Assembly (NCBI RefSeq): GCF_000308575.1 | Contig: NZ_BAFZ01000082.1 | Span: 1-64,000, forward strand | Reading direction: 5' to 3' | Source of the DNA: Nocardia exalbida NBRC 100660 | Lineage (GTDB): Bacteria; Actinomycetota; Actinomycetes; Mycobacteriales; Mycobacteriaceae | Length of the DNA stretch: 64,000 nt | Part shown: positions 51,587-61,213 of the stretch, piece after piece | Position numbering within the stretch: the stretch's first letter is position 1 | How the letters are laid out: each line of letters opens with the position of its first letter | Notes under the pieces: model-generated | Databases searched by the model: none | Told to the model about the DNA's origin: nothing | The model's input: the letters and a program-made list of their open reading frames with translations, nothing else | Position numbers and translations under genes: made by a program

Positions 51587-52681
51587 TTATCGATGGCCGG
51601 TGACCGGGCCGCGCGCGCCGTACACGCGCCCGCGCAGGACGACGGCGTACGGCGTGCCGAGCGTTTCCGGATGGGTGCGCGGATCCTCTTCGTAGACGAC
51701 GAAATCCGCGGGCGCACCGTCTTCGATGCCGGGCCGCCCGAGCCAGTCGCGGGCATTCCAGGAGGCCGCGCCGAGCGCGTCGTGCGGAGACAGGCCCGCG
51801 GCGCCGAGCGCGGCGATCTCGTCGGCGATGCGCCCGTGGCGGATGGAGCCGCCCGCGTCGGTGCCCGCGAAGATCGGCACGCCCGCCTCGTGCGCGGCGG
51901 CGACCGTGCCACGCACCCGCCGGTGCAGATCGCGCATGTGCGAGGCGTAGAGGGGGAATTTGCCCGCGCTGTCGGCGATGTCGGGGAAGGTGTCGATATT
52001 GACCAGGGTGGGGACCAGAACGGTGCCGCGCTCGACCATCATCTCGATGGTCTCGTCGGTGAGGCCGGTGCCGTGCTCCAGGCAGTCGATACCGGCGTTG
52101 ATCAAGCCGGGTAGCGCGTCCTCTCCGAAGACGTGCGCGGTGACCCGGGCGCCGTTGGCGTGCGCCGCGTCGATGGCCTCCTTCAGGATCGCGTCGCTCC
52201 ACAGTGGGCGCAGGTCGCCCACGGAGCGGTCGATCCAGTCGCCGACGATCTTGACCCAGCCGTCGCCGAGGCGGGCCTGCTCGGCGACGATCTCCGGCAG
52301 ATCGCGTTCGTCGTCGAGTTCGATGCCCAGTTCGCGGACGTAGCGCTTCGGGCGGGCGATGTGGCGGCCTGCGCGGATGATCCGCGGCAGGTCCTCGCGG
52401 TCGTCGATGAAACGGGTGTCGATCGGCGAGCCCGCGTCGCGCAGCAGCAGCGCCCCGGCGTCACGCTCGGTCTCGGCTTGCGCGACGGCGCCCGCGCGGT
52501 CCTCGTGGCCGCCGCCGTACCGGATCCCGACGTGGCAGTGCGCGTCGACCAATCCCGGCACGATCCATCCCGCGTCGCACAGCGTTTCGGCGCCCGGTAC
52601 GGGTTCGAAGGACACCAGGCCGTCGCGCACCCAGAGATCGCGCACCTCGTCTCCGGGGAGAACCACACCTCGTAGATGCAC
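51587..52681 (-). CDS. Amidohydrolase family protein (Rv2915c type)
   Basis: A 364-residue metal-dependent hydrolase of the imidazolonepropionase/prolidase-like amidohydrolase group. I start at GTG 52681 with AGGAGG 6 nt upstream. Metal ligands are H48-C-H50 in GLVDAHCHVG, the Lys in DGWVKIVGDW, His in RVTAHVFGE and CLEHGTGL, and Asp in AGTDAGGS. Location beside ffh matches Rv2915c. It may cut cyclic amides or dipeptides; substrate unknown. Confidence 0.9.
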   Translation of the reverse strand: MHLRGVVLPGDEVRDLWVRDGLVSFEPVPGAETLCDAGWIVPGLVDAHCHVGIRYGGGHEDRAGAVAQAETERDAGALLLRDAGSPIDTRFIDDREDLPRIIRAGRHIARPKRYVRELGIELDDERDLPEIVAEQARLGDGWVKIVGDWIDRSVGDLRPLWSDAILKEAIDAAHANGARVTAHVFGEDALPGLINAGIDCLEHGTGLTDETIEMMVERGTVLVPTLVNIDTFPDIADSAGKFPLYASHMRDLHRRVRGTVAAAHEAGVPIFAGTDAGGSIRHGRIADEIAALGAAGLSPHDALGAASWNARDWLGRPGIEDGAPADFVVYEEDPRTHPETLGTPYAVVLRGRVYGARGPVTGHR

Positions 52682-52811
52682 GAACAACCTCCTGGATGTC
52701 ACCGGCCGCCTCCAACCTACTGGGCGATTCTCGCGATGGTCATCCACGCACCGAGCGACCACGGTACGGCGACGCCCATCCGACCGGAGGATCCTGCCGC
52801 GGCGAAGTGCC

Positions 52812-54374
52812 CTACTTCTTCGGGAACTTCAGCTTGCTGAGGTCGAACCCCTCCAACCCGGGCGGCAACTCGTCCAAGCCCGCGGGCATGTTCGACAGGT
52901 CGGGCATCCCGGCGGGCAGGCCGGGCATGCCGCCCATTCCGGGGAAGCCGCCGCGCACCTTCGGCGGCGTGGGGCCGCGCCCACCCTTCTTGCCCTTCTT
53001 GCCCTTCTTCGCGTTGCCCCGGCGGCTGCCGGGCAGCCCCATCTGGCGGCCCATCATCGCCATCATCTTCTTGGCCTCGAAGAAGCGGTCGACCAGCTGA
53101 TTGACGTCGGAGACCTGGACGCCGGAACCGTTGGCGATGCGCAGGCGGCGGGAGGCGTTGATGATCTTCGGATTCGCCCGTTCGGCCGGGGTCATGCCGC
53201 GGATGATCGCCTGGACGCGATCGAGTTGCTTGTCGTCGACCTGCGCGAGCACGTCCTTCATCTGGCCCGCGCCCGGCAGCAGGCCGAGCAGGTTGCCGAT
53301 CGGGCCCATCTTGCGGATGGCCAGCATCTGGTCGAGGAAGTCCTCGAGGGTGAGCTCGCCGCTGCCGATCTTGCGCGCGGCCTCCTCGGCCTGTTCGGCG
53401 TCGTAGACCTGCTCGGCCTGCTCGATCAGGGTGAGCACGTCACCCATGCCGAGGATGCGGCTGGCCATACGGTCCGGGTGGAAGACGTCGAAGTCCTCGA
53501 GCTTCTCACCGGTCGAGGCGTACAGGATCGGCACACCGGTGACCTCGCGGACGCTCAGCGCCGCGCCACCGCGGGCATCGCCGTCGAGCTTGGTGAGCAC
53601 CACACCGGTGAAGCCGACGCCGTCGCGGAACGACTCGGCGGTGTTGACCGCGTCCTGGCCGATCATCGCGTCGAGCACGAACAGGGTCTCGTCCGGTTGC
53701 ACGGCGTCGCGGATACCCGCCGCCTGGCGCATGAGTTCCTCGTCGATGCCGAGGCGGCCCGCGGTGTCGACGATGACCACGTCGTACTGCTTCTGGCGCG
53801 CCTCCTCGACACCACCGCGCGCCACGTTCACCGGATCGGCGGCCGAGATGCCCAGCGGGTTCTCCCCGCCACCGACGGACGTGCCGGGATGCGGCGCGTA
53901 GACGGGCACGCCCGCGCGCTCGCCTACCACTTGCAGCTGGGTGACGGCGCCGGGACGCTGCAGGTCGCACGCCACCAGCAGCGGCTGATGACCCTGCCCC
54001 TTCAGCAACTTCGCCAGCTTGCCCGCGAGCGTGGTCTTACCGGAACCCTGCAGACCGGCCAGCATGACCACCGTCGGCGGGTTCTTGGCCAGGTTCAGCC
54101 GCCTGGTCTCGCCGCCGAGGATGCCGACGAGTTCCTCGTTGACGATCTTCACGACCTGCTGGGCCGGGTTCAGCGCCGCGCTGACCTCCGCGCCCTTGGC
54201 GCGCTCCTTGATACGTCCGATGAAGCCGCGGACGACGGGCAGCGCGACGTCGGCCTCCAGCAGCGCGAGGCGGATCTCGCGGCAGGTGGCGTCGATGTCG
54301 GCCGGTGACAGACGCCCCTTACCGCGCAGATCCTTGAGGGCACCGGTAAGCCGGTCGGACAGGGATTCGAACAC
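52812..54374 (-). CDS. ffh: Signal recognition particle protein Ffh (SRP54)
   Basis: A 520-residue SRP GTPase that binds signal sequences and 4.5S RNA and meets FtsY at the membrane. N domain, then G domain with G1 GLQGSGKTTLAGKLAK, DLQRPGAVTQL, DTAGRLG and TKLDGDARGG. The Met-rich M domain (about 325-440) includes MLAIRKMGPIGNLLGLLPG and MMAMMGRQMG, then a basic patch and a Met/Pro/Gly-rich tail (about 440-520), typical of actinobacteria. Confidence 0.97.
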   Translation of the reverse strand: MFESLSDRLTGALKDLRGKGRLSPADIDATCREIRLALLEADVALPVVRGFIGRIKERAKGAEVSAALNPAQQVVKIVNEELVGILGGETRRLNLAKNPPTVVMLAGLQGSGKTTLAGKLAKLLKGQGHQPLLVACDLQRPGAVTQLQVVGERAGVPVYAPHPGTSVGGGENPLGISAADPVNVARGGVEEARQKQYDVVIVDTAGRLGIDEELMRQAAGIRDAVQPDETLFVLDAMIGQDAVNTAESFRDGVGFTGVVLTKLDGDARGGAALSVREVTGVPILYASTGEKLEDFDVFHPDRMASRILGMGDVLTLIEQAEQVYDAEQAEEAARKIGSGELTLEDFLDQMLAIRKMGPIGNLLGLLPGAGQMKDVLAQVDDKQLDRVQAIIRGMTPAERANPKIINASRRLRIANGSGVQVSDVNQLVDRFFEAKKMMAMMGRQMGLPGSRRGNAKKGKKGKKGGRGPTPPKVRGGFPGMGGMPGLPAGMPDLSNMPAGLDELPPGLEGFDLSKLKFPKK

Positions 54375-54480
54375 CGATCGCGCTCCTGATCTCGGGGGAC
54401 GTCACATTCTCTCCCAGGGTAATGGGATCACCCGCGTGTTCGCGCGGGCGGTGCGTCCTTCCGGTCCGAGCGCGGGCCTG

Positions 54481-54795
54481 CTAGTCGAGTACGCGGCGGC
54501 GCGGCTTGGCGGTTTTGCGGTAGTCGTGGTTCTCCTCGGCCACCATGAAGACCGCCTCGTTGGCGGTCAGGCCCAGTTCCAGGGCCAGGTCGTCGAGGAC
54601 CGCCCACTCCGCCGTGCTCGGGATGGGCGAGGTGGCGACCCTGGACGCGATCGTCATCGCGGTCACCGCCTGTCGCCCGGTCAACGTGCGACCCGGAAGC
54701 CAGGAGACCACCCAGCGGTCGCCGCCGACGCAGCGTGCCATGTGCGTGGTCTCGTCACTCGTCATCGTGGACGCCGAAACGACTTCAATTGCCAT
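54481..54795 (-). CDS. Conserved hypothetical protein, 104 aa
   Basis: A 104-residue soluble protein from ATG 54795, with GGGGAG about 10 nt upstream. It has a mixed N-terminal half (MARCVGGDRWVVSWLPGRTL) and a helical C-terminal part (WAVLDDLALELGLTANEAVFM), ending in a basic tail (KTAKPRRRVLD). I recognise no family. It lies alone between ffh and glnD on the same strand. Coding character and ribosome binding site are good. Confidence 0.72.
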   Translation of the reverse strand: MAIEVVSASTMTSDETTHMARCVGGDRWVVSWLPGRTLTGRQAVTAMTIASRVATSPIPSTAEWAVLDDLALELGLTANEAVFMVAEENHDYRKTAKPRRRVLD

Positions 54796-54915
54796 CGACC
54801 TGCTCCCCTCGTGCTCGCGATAGCCGGACGCCCTAGATCGTATGGTCCGGCCGCCGAGCGGGAGTTCGGATGCAGCAAATATCCTGCAACAGATTGATCA
54901 CCGGATTATTCGCAG

Positions 54916-57387
54916 CTAGTGGCTACTTTCCGGGTCGGAATCAGTCGCTTCGGGCGGTTTGGGCGCAGTTTTGGGAACCACCGCGAGGAGCGCTTTCTCG
55001 ATCGCTTCCCTGCGGGTGGGGCCGTCCTCGGATCCCAGATCCAGGCAGAAGCTGTCGACCACCGCCGACCCCATCGTGACGACCTTCGCCCAGCGGACGT
55101 CGGCTCCGCAGGCGGCCAGTTCGGCGGCCAGGCGGCTGAGCAGGCCGACCCGGTCCTCGGCGCGCAACTCCAGGATCACCTGGCCTGGCGCGGAGGTATC
55201 CGACCAGATCACTCGGGGCCGAGCCTGCGCGTACCGGCTCCGGCCGATGGTGCTCGCCTCCCGCTCGCGTTTGGCCAGCGCCCCGGGCACATCCAGCTCG
55301 CCGGCCGTGGCGCGGATCAGTTCCTGGCGCAGCAGGCCCGGGTCGGGCGGATCGCCGAACTTGGGAGCGACGACGAAAGTGTCCACCGCGGACGCGCCTT
55401 CGACCCCCAGCGCGGCCGACAGCACTCGCAGCGAGTGCAGCGCGAGCACGCCGGCGGCGTCGGAGAGCAGCCCTGGGCTGTCCGGCGCGATGACGGTCAC
55501 CGTGTAGGTGTGTTTGCTCTCACCGGGCTTCAGGTCCACATGCACCCCGCCCGCTCGGGCCTTCTCGATCAGTTCCGGTGCGATCGGCTCCGGCGTCGGC
55601 AGCTGGTCGCCCGCCATGACCAGGCGGCAGCGGCGGACCAGCTCACCGATCAGCGAGGCCTTCCAGTCGCCCCACACACCGGGGCCGGTGGCCAGCGAAT
55701 CCGCCTCGGCCAGGGTGTGCAGCAGTTCCAGCAGCTGCGGATCGCCGTCGAGGGCGTCGACGACGGAGCGCACCGTCTCCGGATCGGACAGGTCGCGCCG
55801 CGTGGCGGTTTCCGGCAGCAGCAGGTGGTGGCGGACGATCGCGCTGAGCGTCCGCACGTCCGAGGGCCACAAACCGAGGCGGCGGCCGATGTGCGTGGCG
55901 AGTTCCGCGCCGACGAGGCTGTGATCGCCCGAGCGGCCCTTGCCGATGTCGTGCAGCAGCGCCCCGAGGGCGAGCAGGTCCGGTCGGGCCACCCGGGTGC
56001 TCAGCGCGCCCGCGTAGGCGACCGTCTCCATGAGGTGGCGGTCGACGGTCCAGATGTGCTGGACATCGCGCGGCGGCAGGTCGCGCACGGCGCCCCATTC
56101 CGGCAGCAGCCTGCCCCACAGCCCGGTCCGGTCCAGCGCCTCGACCGCGTCGATGGTGCCGCGGCCCGCGCCCAACAGGACCAGCAAGTCGTTGAGGGCG
56201 TCCTTGGGCCACGGCTCGCGTAGCTCGGGGGCGTCCTCGGAGAGCCGGTTGAGGGTGGTGGCCGACATCGGCAGGCCGGTCTGCGCGGACGCCGCCGCCA
56301 CGCGCAGGATGAGGCCGGGATCGCGCTGCGGGCGGGCATCCCGGGCCAGCACGACCTCGCCCGCGTGCTCGACCACTCCCTCGTCCAGCGGCCTGCGCAC
56401 CGGCATCCGGCGCAGGCGCGCCAGACCCCGGCGCGGCAGCGCGTTGGCCGCGGTGCGCAGCCCGACGTCCACGGAGTAACTGACCGTCCGGGCCGAATCG
56501 CTCAGGGTTCGAGCCAGATCGAACCGATCGCCGACGCGCAGGGCCGCGCCGATCTCGTCGGCGTCCTGCGCCCGCAGCTGGTCGCGGGCCCGGCCCGCCA
56601 CCCGGTGCAGCTCGGTGCGCACGTCGAGCAGGCGCCGATGCGCCTGTTTCAATCCGCCGCCGGGCACGTCCGGACCGAGGCCGGGCATGGCGTCGGTCAG
56701 CTGGGCGATGGCCAGCGCGTCGAGCAGCTGGATGTCGCGCAGACCGCCGCGCCCGTTCTTCAGATCGGGCTCGGCGCGGTGGGCGATCTCGCCGTTGCGC
56801 TCCCATCGGGTCTGCGCCTGGGCGATGAGTTCGTCGAAGCGGGAGCGGATTCCGGTGCGCCATTCCCGGCGCACCCCGCCGATCAGCAGATTGCTCAAGT
56901 CCTGGTCGCCGACGATGTGCCTGGCCTCGAGCATGCCCAGCGCGGCGATGAGGTCGTCCGCGGCCACCCGCAACGCCTGCGGAACGGTCCGCACACTGTG
57001 GTCGAGTTTGATGTGCGCGTCCCACAGCGGATACCAGAGCTGATCGGCGACCTCGGCCACCCGGGCCGGGTCGACGTCGTCGTGCAGCAGCACCAGATCC
57101 AGATCCGAGTACGGCAGCATCTCGCGGCGTCCCAGACCGCCGACGGCCACCACGGCCAAGCCGCTGTCGGGGGCGATGCCCAGTTCGGCGCCTTTGCTCG
57201 TGAGCCACAGTTCGTAGAGGTCGACCAAGGCCTGGCGCAGCGACTCGGCGTCCAGCCGGGGATTGCGCGGCTGGCCGCCGTCGAGCAGTTGGGTTCGCGC
57301 GCGGACCAGGTCGGCCGCCCCGTTGGACACTTTGCCGCTGCCTCCGGTGACCTTCGGCTCACCGTCGTGCTCGTACTGACTACCCAC
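54916..57387 (-). CDS. glnD: [Protein-PII] uridylyltransferase / adenylyltransferase GlnD
   Basis: An 823-residue bifunctional enzyme that modifies and demodifies the PII protein according to glutamine level (in actinobacteria the modification is adenylylation). Nucleotidyltransferase motif GGLGRREMLPYSDLDLVLLHDD-type residues near 95-117, a PII-UTase helical domain, the HD domain with LGALLHDIGKGRSGDHS (about 475-491), and two C-terminal ACT domains (VTVIAPDSPGLLSDAAGVLA and AEDRVGLLSRLAAELAACG) that sense glutamine. Downstream of glnB, with a hairpin in the 83-bp spacer. Confidence 0.96.
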   Translation of the reverse strand: MGSQYEHDGEPKVTGGSGKVSNGAADLVRARTQLLDGGQPRNPRLDAESLRQALVDLYELWLTSKGAELGIAPDSGLAVVAVGGLGRREMLPYSDLDLVLLHDDVDPARVAEVADQLWYPLWDAHIKLDHSVRTVPQALRVAADDLIAALGMLEARHIVGDQDLSNLLIGGVRREWRTGIRSRFDELIAQAQTRWERNGEIAHRAEPDLKNGRGGLRDIQLLDALAIAQLTDAMPGLGPDVPGGGLKQAHRRLLDVRTELHRVAGRARDQLRAQDADEIGAALRVGDRFDLARTLSDSARTVSYSVDVGLRTAANALPRRGLARLRRMPVRRPLDEGVVEHAGEVVLARDARPQRDPGLILRVAAASAQTGLPMSATTLNRLSEDAPELREPWPKDALNDLLVLLGAGRGTIDAVEALDRTGLWGRLLPEWGAVRDLPPRDVQHIWTVDRHLMETVAYAGALSTRVARPDLLALGALLHDIGKGRSGDHSLVGAELATHIGRRLGLWPSDVRTLSAIVRHHLLLPETATRRDLSDPETVRSVVDALDGDPQLLELLHTLAEADSLATGPGVWGDWKASLIGELVRRCRLVMAGDQLPTPEPIAPELIEKARAGGVHVDLKPGESKHTYTVTVIAPDSPGLLSDAAGVLALHSLRVLSAALGVEGASAVDTFVVAPKFGDPPDPGLLRQELIRATAGELDVPGALAKREREASTIGRSRYAQARPRVIWSDTSAPGQVILELRAEDRVGLLSRLAAELAACGADVRWAKVVTMGSAVVDSFCLDLGSEDGPTRREAIEKALLAVVPKTAPKPPEATDSDPESSH

Positions 57388-57410
57388 AACCCACCGCCCA
57401 ATTCATGCGC

Positions 57411-57452
57411 GCGGCCCCGCCCCGGCCGGAGCTCCGGCGGGAGCGGGGCCGC
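57411..57452 (-). terminator. Hairpin in the glnB-glnD spacer
   Basis: A perfect 10-bp GC stem (57411-57420 with 57443-57452) with further inner pairing, between glnB and glnD. No T-run. It may attenuate glnD relative to amt-glnB. Confidence 0.5.
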
Positions 57453-57470
57453 CGCTCGATCGATATCCCG

Positions 57471-57809
57471 CTACAGCGCGTCGGTGCCGCGTTCGCCGGT
57501 CCGGACCCGGATGATCGATTCCACCGGGGTGACCCAGACCTTGCCGTCGCCGATCTTGCCGGTGCGGGAGGCCTCCACGATCACTTCCACGACCTTGTCG
57601 ACGGACGCGTCGTCCACGACGACCTCCACGCGGACCTTCGGCACGAAGTCGACGGAGTACTCCGCGCCGCGGTAGACCTCGGTGTGCCCCTTCTGCCGGC
57701 CGTACCCTTGGACCTCGCTGACGGTCATGCCCAGCACACCCGCCTGCTCGAGCCCGGACTTGACGTCCTCGAGCGTGAACGGTTTGACGATTGCGGTGAT
57801 CAGTTTCAT
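57471..57809 (-). CDS. glnB: Nitrogen regulatory protein P-II
   Basis: A 112-residue PII signal protein that integrates 2-oxoglutarate, ATP/ADP and glutamine (via GlnD) signals and controls Amt and others. The T-loop has the modification site Y51 in GAEYSVDFVPK; the start is MKLITAIVKPFTLEDVK and the C-terminal signature is GKIGDGKVWV. It lies 4 bp after amt and before glnD, the amt-glnB-glnD operon of actinobacteria. GlnK and GlnB types are not separable here; mycobacteria call it GlnB. Confidence 0.97.
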   Translation of the reverse strand: MKLITAIVKPFTLEDVKSGLEQAGVLGMTVSEVQGYGRQKGHTEVYRGAEYSVDFVPKVRVEVVVDDASVDKVVEVIVEASRTGKIGDGKVWVTPVESIIRVRTGERGTDAL

Positions 57810-57813
57810 GTCG

Positions 57814-59193
57814 TCATGCCTCCTTGACGGCCGAACGTGCCGTGCTACCCAGAGCGGCGAAGTCGTAGGCGGTTTCCGCGTGCTCGGACTCGTCCAAGCC
57901 CACCGACTCTGCTTCCTCGCTCACGCGCAGCCCAATGGTGAACTTCACGATATAGGCAATGATCAGGGTCGCGACGAAGGAGAACGCAAGTACCACACCG
58001 GCGCCCACCGCTTGCCGCCACAGCTGATCGACGCCACCGCCGTAGAACAGACCGGTCTTGCCCGCACCCGCCTCGGGCGCCGCGACGAAACCGACCATCA
58101 GGGTGCCGACGATGCCGCCGACCAGGTGCACGCCGACCACGTCGAGCGAGTCGTCGAAACCGAACTTGAACTTCAGGCCGACCGCGAGGGCGCACAACGC
58201 ACCCGCCACCGCGCCGATAACCAGCGCGCCGAGCACGTTCACCGAGGAACACGACGGGGTGATGGCGACCAGGCCCGCCACGATGCCCGAGGCCGCGCCG
58301 AGCGAGGTGGGCTTGCCGTCGCGGATCTTCTCCACCAGCAGCCAGGCCAGCATCGCGGCGCAGGTCGCGACGGTGGTGGTGACGAAGGTCGAACCGGCGA
58401 GGCCGCCGGAACTCACCGCGGAACCGGCGTTGAAGCCGAACCAGCCGAACCACAGCAGACCGGCGCCGAGCATGACGAACGGCAGGTTGTGCGGACGGAA
58501 CGGGGTCGTCGGCCAGCCCTTGCGCTTGCCGAGCACCAGCACCAAGGCCAGACCGGCGGCACCGGCGTTGATGTGCACCGCCGTGCCACCCGCGAAGTCG
58601 ACCGCGAGCAGTTTGTTCGCGATCCAGCCGCCCTCGTGCACCACGTTGCCGTCGGCGTCCTTGACGTCGAAGTCGAACACCCAGTGTGCGACCGGGAAGT
58701 AGACCACCGTGGACCAGATGCCCGCGAACAGCAGCCACGCGCCGAACTTCAAGCGGTCGGCGACCGCGCCCGAGATGAGGGCAACCGTGATGATGGCGAA
58801 CATCAATTGGAAGGCGACGAAGACGGTGGCCGGAATCGTGCCCGCGAGCGGAATGTTCACCGCTTCGGTGGTGACCGCGCCCGCCGCGTCCTTGACCTCG
58901 GCGACCGAGTTGCCCCCGATCAAGCCCTTCAGGCCGAAGAACTGCGTCGGGTCACCGATCACGCCGAATTTGTTGTCGCCGAAAGCCGTCGAGTATCCGT
59001 ACAGCGACCACAGCACGCCGACCAGGCCCATGGCGCTGATGCTCATCATGATCATGTTGAGCACGTACTTCGACCGGACCATGCCACCGTAGAAGAAAGC
59101 AAGGCCCGGCGTCATCAGCAACACCAGCGCCGAGCTCGCCAGCATCCAGGCGGTGTCACCGGTATCCGGTGCACCGGTAAGTGGAAAAGCCAC
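57814..59193 (-). CDS. amt: Ammonium transporter
   Basis: A 459-residue Amt channel with 11 helices that moves ammonium across the membrane. The N-terminus is cytoplasmic/secretory-like (APDTGDTAWMLASSALVLLM), and FYGGMVRSK is near the outer entrance. The two pore His are in GTAVHINAG and GVHLVGGI; VFDFDVKDADG and HEGG lie between. It is followed directly by glnB (4 bp), whose product plugs it at low nitrogen demand. A GlnR-type box lies 73-110 bp upstream. Confidence 0.97.
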   Translation of the reverse strand: MAFPLTGAPDTGDTAWMLASSALVLLMTPGLAFFYGGMVRSKYVLNMIMMSISAMGLVGVLWSLYGYSTAFGDNKFGVIGDPTQFFGLKGLIGGNSVAEVKDAAGAVTTEAVNIPLAGTIPATVFVAFQLMFAIITVALISGAVADRLKFGAWLLFAGIWSTVVYFPVAHWVFDFDVKDADGNVVHEGGWIANKLLAVDFAGGTAVHINAGAAGLALVLVLGKRKGWPTTPFRPHNLPFVMLGAGLLWFGWFGFNAGSAVSSGGLAGSTFVTTTVATCAAMLAWLLVEKIRDGKPTSLGAASGIVAGLVAITPSCSSVNVLGALVIGAVAGALCALAVGLKFKFGFDDSLDVVGVHLVGGIVGTLMVGFVAAPEAGAGKTGLFYGGGVDQLWRQAVGAGVVLAFSFVATLIIAYIVKFTIGLRVSEEAESVGLDESEHAETAYDFAALGSTARSAVKEA

Positions 59194-59520
59194 CTTAATG
59201 TCCTCCTCATCTCGGGCCCCGCCGATTCCGGCAAATGGACCTGAACAGAAGGGTCCTTACTCGGTGTTTCATCCGTAGAGCTGACGTGTTTCACCTACGT
59301 GAACGGATGGCACAGCCGTGTTGCCACTACGTTTCATCACCTACACCGGGTGTTTCGCGGCGTTGTGAGGCCCGCACCCGGGAATCGGACATTCGTTACA
59401 GCTGAGGAGGACTCGGCAAACATCCGGGGTGTGATCGGCCTCGCATCCCGGCGGGGAGCGGCTCGCGGCGCACCGCCGGCCGGGATGCCACGAGCCGCAG
59501 CCCCTTTCGAAACGGAAGGA
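59194..59520. other. Control region upstream of amt
   Basis: A 327-bp intergenic stretch between ftsY and amt, both on the minus strand. It holds the GlnR box and, further upstream, extra half-sites: GTTGC (59320) and GTTTC (59331). No gene is supported. Confidence 0.6.
59266..59303 (-). promoter_or_regulatory. GlnR-type binding box for amt-glnB-glnD
   Basis: On the minus strand the order is TTCAC, 6 nt, GAAAC, 6 nt, GCTCT, 6 nt, GAAAC: two b-sites with the exact GAAAC and 22-bp phasing, as in actinobacterial GlnR boxes; the first a-site is good, the second poor. GlnR activates ammonium uptake genes during nitrogen limitation. Confidence 0.7.
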
Positions 59521-61011
59521 TCAGCCCAGCAGCGCGTCCACGAACGCGGCCGGCTCGAACGGAGCCAGATCGTCGGCGCCCTCGCCGAGTCCGACCAGCT
59601 TCACCGGCACGCCCAGTTCGTGCTGAACCTGGAAGACGATGCCACCCTTGGCCGTGCCGTCCAGTTTGGTCAGCACGACGCCGGTGATATCCACCACTTC
59701 GGCGAACACCCGGGCCTGGGTCAGTCCGTTCTGCCCGACCGTCGCGTCCAGCACGAGGAGGACCTCGTCCACGGCGGCCTTCTTCTCCACGACCCGCTTG
59801 ACCTTGCCCAGCTCGTCCATCAGCCCCGTCTTGGTGTGCAGCCGCCCCGCGGTGTCGATCAGCACCACATCGACGCCGCGCTCGACTCCCGCGGCCACCG
59901 CGTCGAACGCGACCGCGGCCGGATCGGCGCCCTCGCGGCCGCGGACGGTGTCGGCGCCGACCCGCTCACCCCAGGTCTGCAACTGGTCTGCGGCCGCGGC
60001 GCGGAAGGTGTCGGCCGCGCCGAGCAGCACGCGGCGGCCGTCGGCGACGAGCACGCGCGCGAGCTTGCCGGTGGTGGTGGTCTTGCCGGTGCCGTTCACG
60101 CCGACCACGAGCAGGATCGACGGGTGGTCCGGGTGCGGCAGCGCGCGCACCGCGCGGTCCAGCTCCGGTCGCAACTGCTCGACAAGCACGTCGCGCAGCA
60201 CCGCACGCGCCTCGTCGGTGGTGCGCACGCTGCGCGCCGCCATCTCCGCACGCAGCCGGGAGACGACGGCCGTGGTGCTGGCGGTGCCGAGGTCGGCCAG
60301 CACGAGGGTGTCCTCGACCTCTTCCCACGAGTCGTCGTCCAGGTCACCGCCGCCGAGCAGGCCGAGCAGGCTCTTGCCGACGGCGTTCTGCGAGCGCGAC
60401 AGCCGTCCGCGCAGCCGGACCAGCCGTCCGGCGGTGGGCTCGATCTCCTCCAGCGCGACGGGCGCCTCGACGCCGGCGGGCGTGTCGGGAGCGACGACTC
60501 CGGTGGCGGTGGCATCCGGGGCGGCGATGTCGGCGACCGGCTCGGCGGTCGCGTCCGTGACTTCGGTCTCGTCGGCCGTGACCGGCGCGGTGCCGGTCAC
60601 GGGGCTCTCCGGCGCTGCCGCCTCGCCCGTGGTGGGCTCCGCCGTCTCCGGTTCGGCAGGAGCGGCGGCACCGGCCGCGGGCGGGGCCTCGGCGACGTCC
60701 GCCTCCGGCAACGGAACATTGGTGATGCCGCGTTTGGGCGCGTCGCGCGGGATCGCGGCGTCGTCGCCGACGTGCGGCTGCCCTTCGGTGTCGGTGCGCT
60801 CGACCGGTTGCGGCTCGGTCGCCGTGCCGCCCCTGCTGAAGGTGAATCCGCCGGACGCGGTGTAACCACCGGACCGGTCGGTCACCTCCTTGTCCTGCGT
60901 GGGCGGTGTCAGCGACACGCGGCCGCGCCGGTACCGGACGAAACCGGCGACGAGCACGACGAGCAGCAGTGCGGCGACCGCGGCGATCAGGATCCAGACT
61001 TCGGGACTCAC
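59521..61011 (-). CDS. ftsY: SRP receptor FtsY
   Basis: A 496-residue SRP receptor. I start at GTG 61011 (MSPEVWILIAAVAALLLV), because AAGGATGG lies 6 nt before it; ATG 61020 would overlap this site. One N-terminal helix is followed by an acidic Ala/Pro/Thr-rich A domain (about 30-200), then the NG domain with GVNGTGKTTTTGKLA, DTFRAAAADQL, DTAGR and TKLDGTAKGG. GTPase activity with Ffh delivers ribosomes to the translocon. It is next to smc, as in mycobacteria. Confidence 0.96.
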   Translation of the reverse strand: MSPEVWILIAAVAALLLVVLVAGFVRYRRGRVSLTPPTQDKEVTDRSGGYTASGGFTFSRGGTATEPQPVERTDTEGQPHVGDDAAIPRDAPKRGITNVPLPEADVAEAPPAAGAAAPAEPETAEPTTGEAAAPESPVTGTAPVTADETEVTDATAEPVADIAAPDATATGVVAPDTPAGVEAPVALEEIEPTAGRLVRLRGRLSRSQNAVGKSLLGLLGGGDLDDDSWEEVEDTLVLADLGTASTTAVVSRLRAEMAARSVRTTDEARAVLRDVLVEQLRPELDRAVRALPHPDHPSILLVVGVNGTGKTTTTGKLARVLVADGRRVLLGAADTFRAAAADQLQTWGERVGADTVRGREGADPAAVAFDAVAAGVERGVDVVLIDTAGRLHTKTGLMDELGKVKRVVEKKAAVDEVLLVLDATVGQNGLTQARVFAEVVDITGVVLTKLDGTAKGGIVFQVQHELGVPVKLVGLGEGADDLAPFEPAAFVDALLG

Positions 61012-61200
61012 GCGGACCATCCTTGCAGACCGCCCGTCACGTGCCGGGCCCCGAGCCGCGCCCGGCGCGCGAGTCGCATCACCGGGCCGACGGCGTGACC
61101 TCGGGGAACACCGCAGGTACCGGGCCGTGCACGCGCCCTGCCCGGCACCGACACAGCCCCCGAGATTTCTTGTCCTGCGGAACTTCTCGCGAAGGGACAA

Positions 61201-61206
61201 TAGGAT
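61201..61206 (+). promoter_or_regulatory. -10 element of a leaderless transcript (DUF2237 gene)
   Basis: TAGGAT ends 7 nt before GTG 61214 and no ribosome binding site follows, pointing to a leaderless mRNA. Confidence 0.55.
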
Positions 61207-61213
61207 CGGCGAC

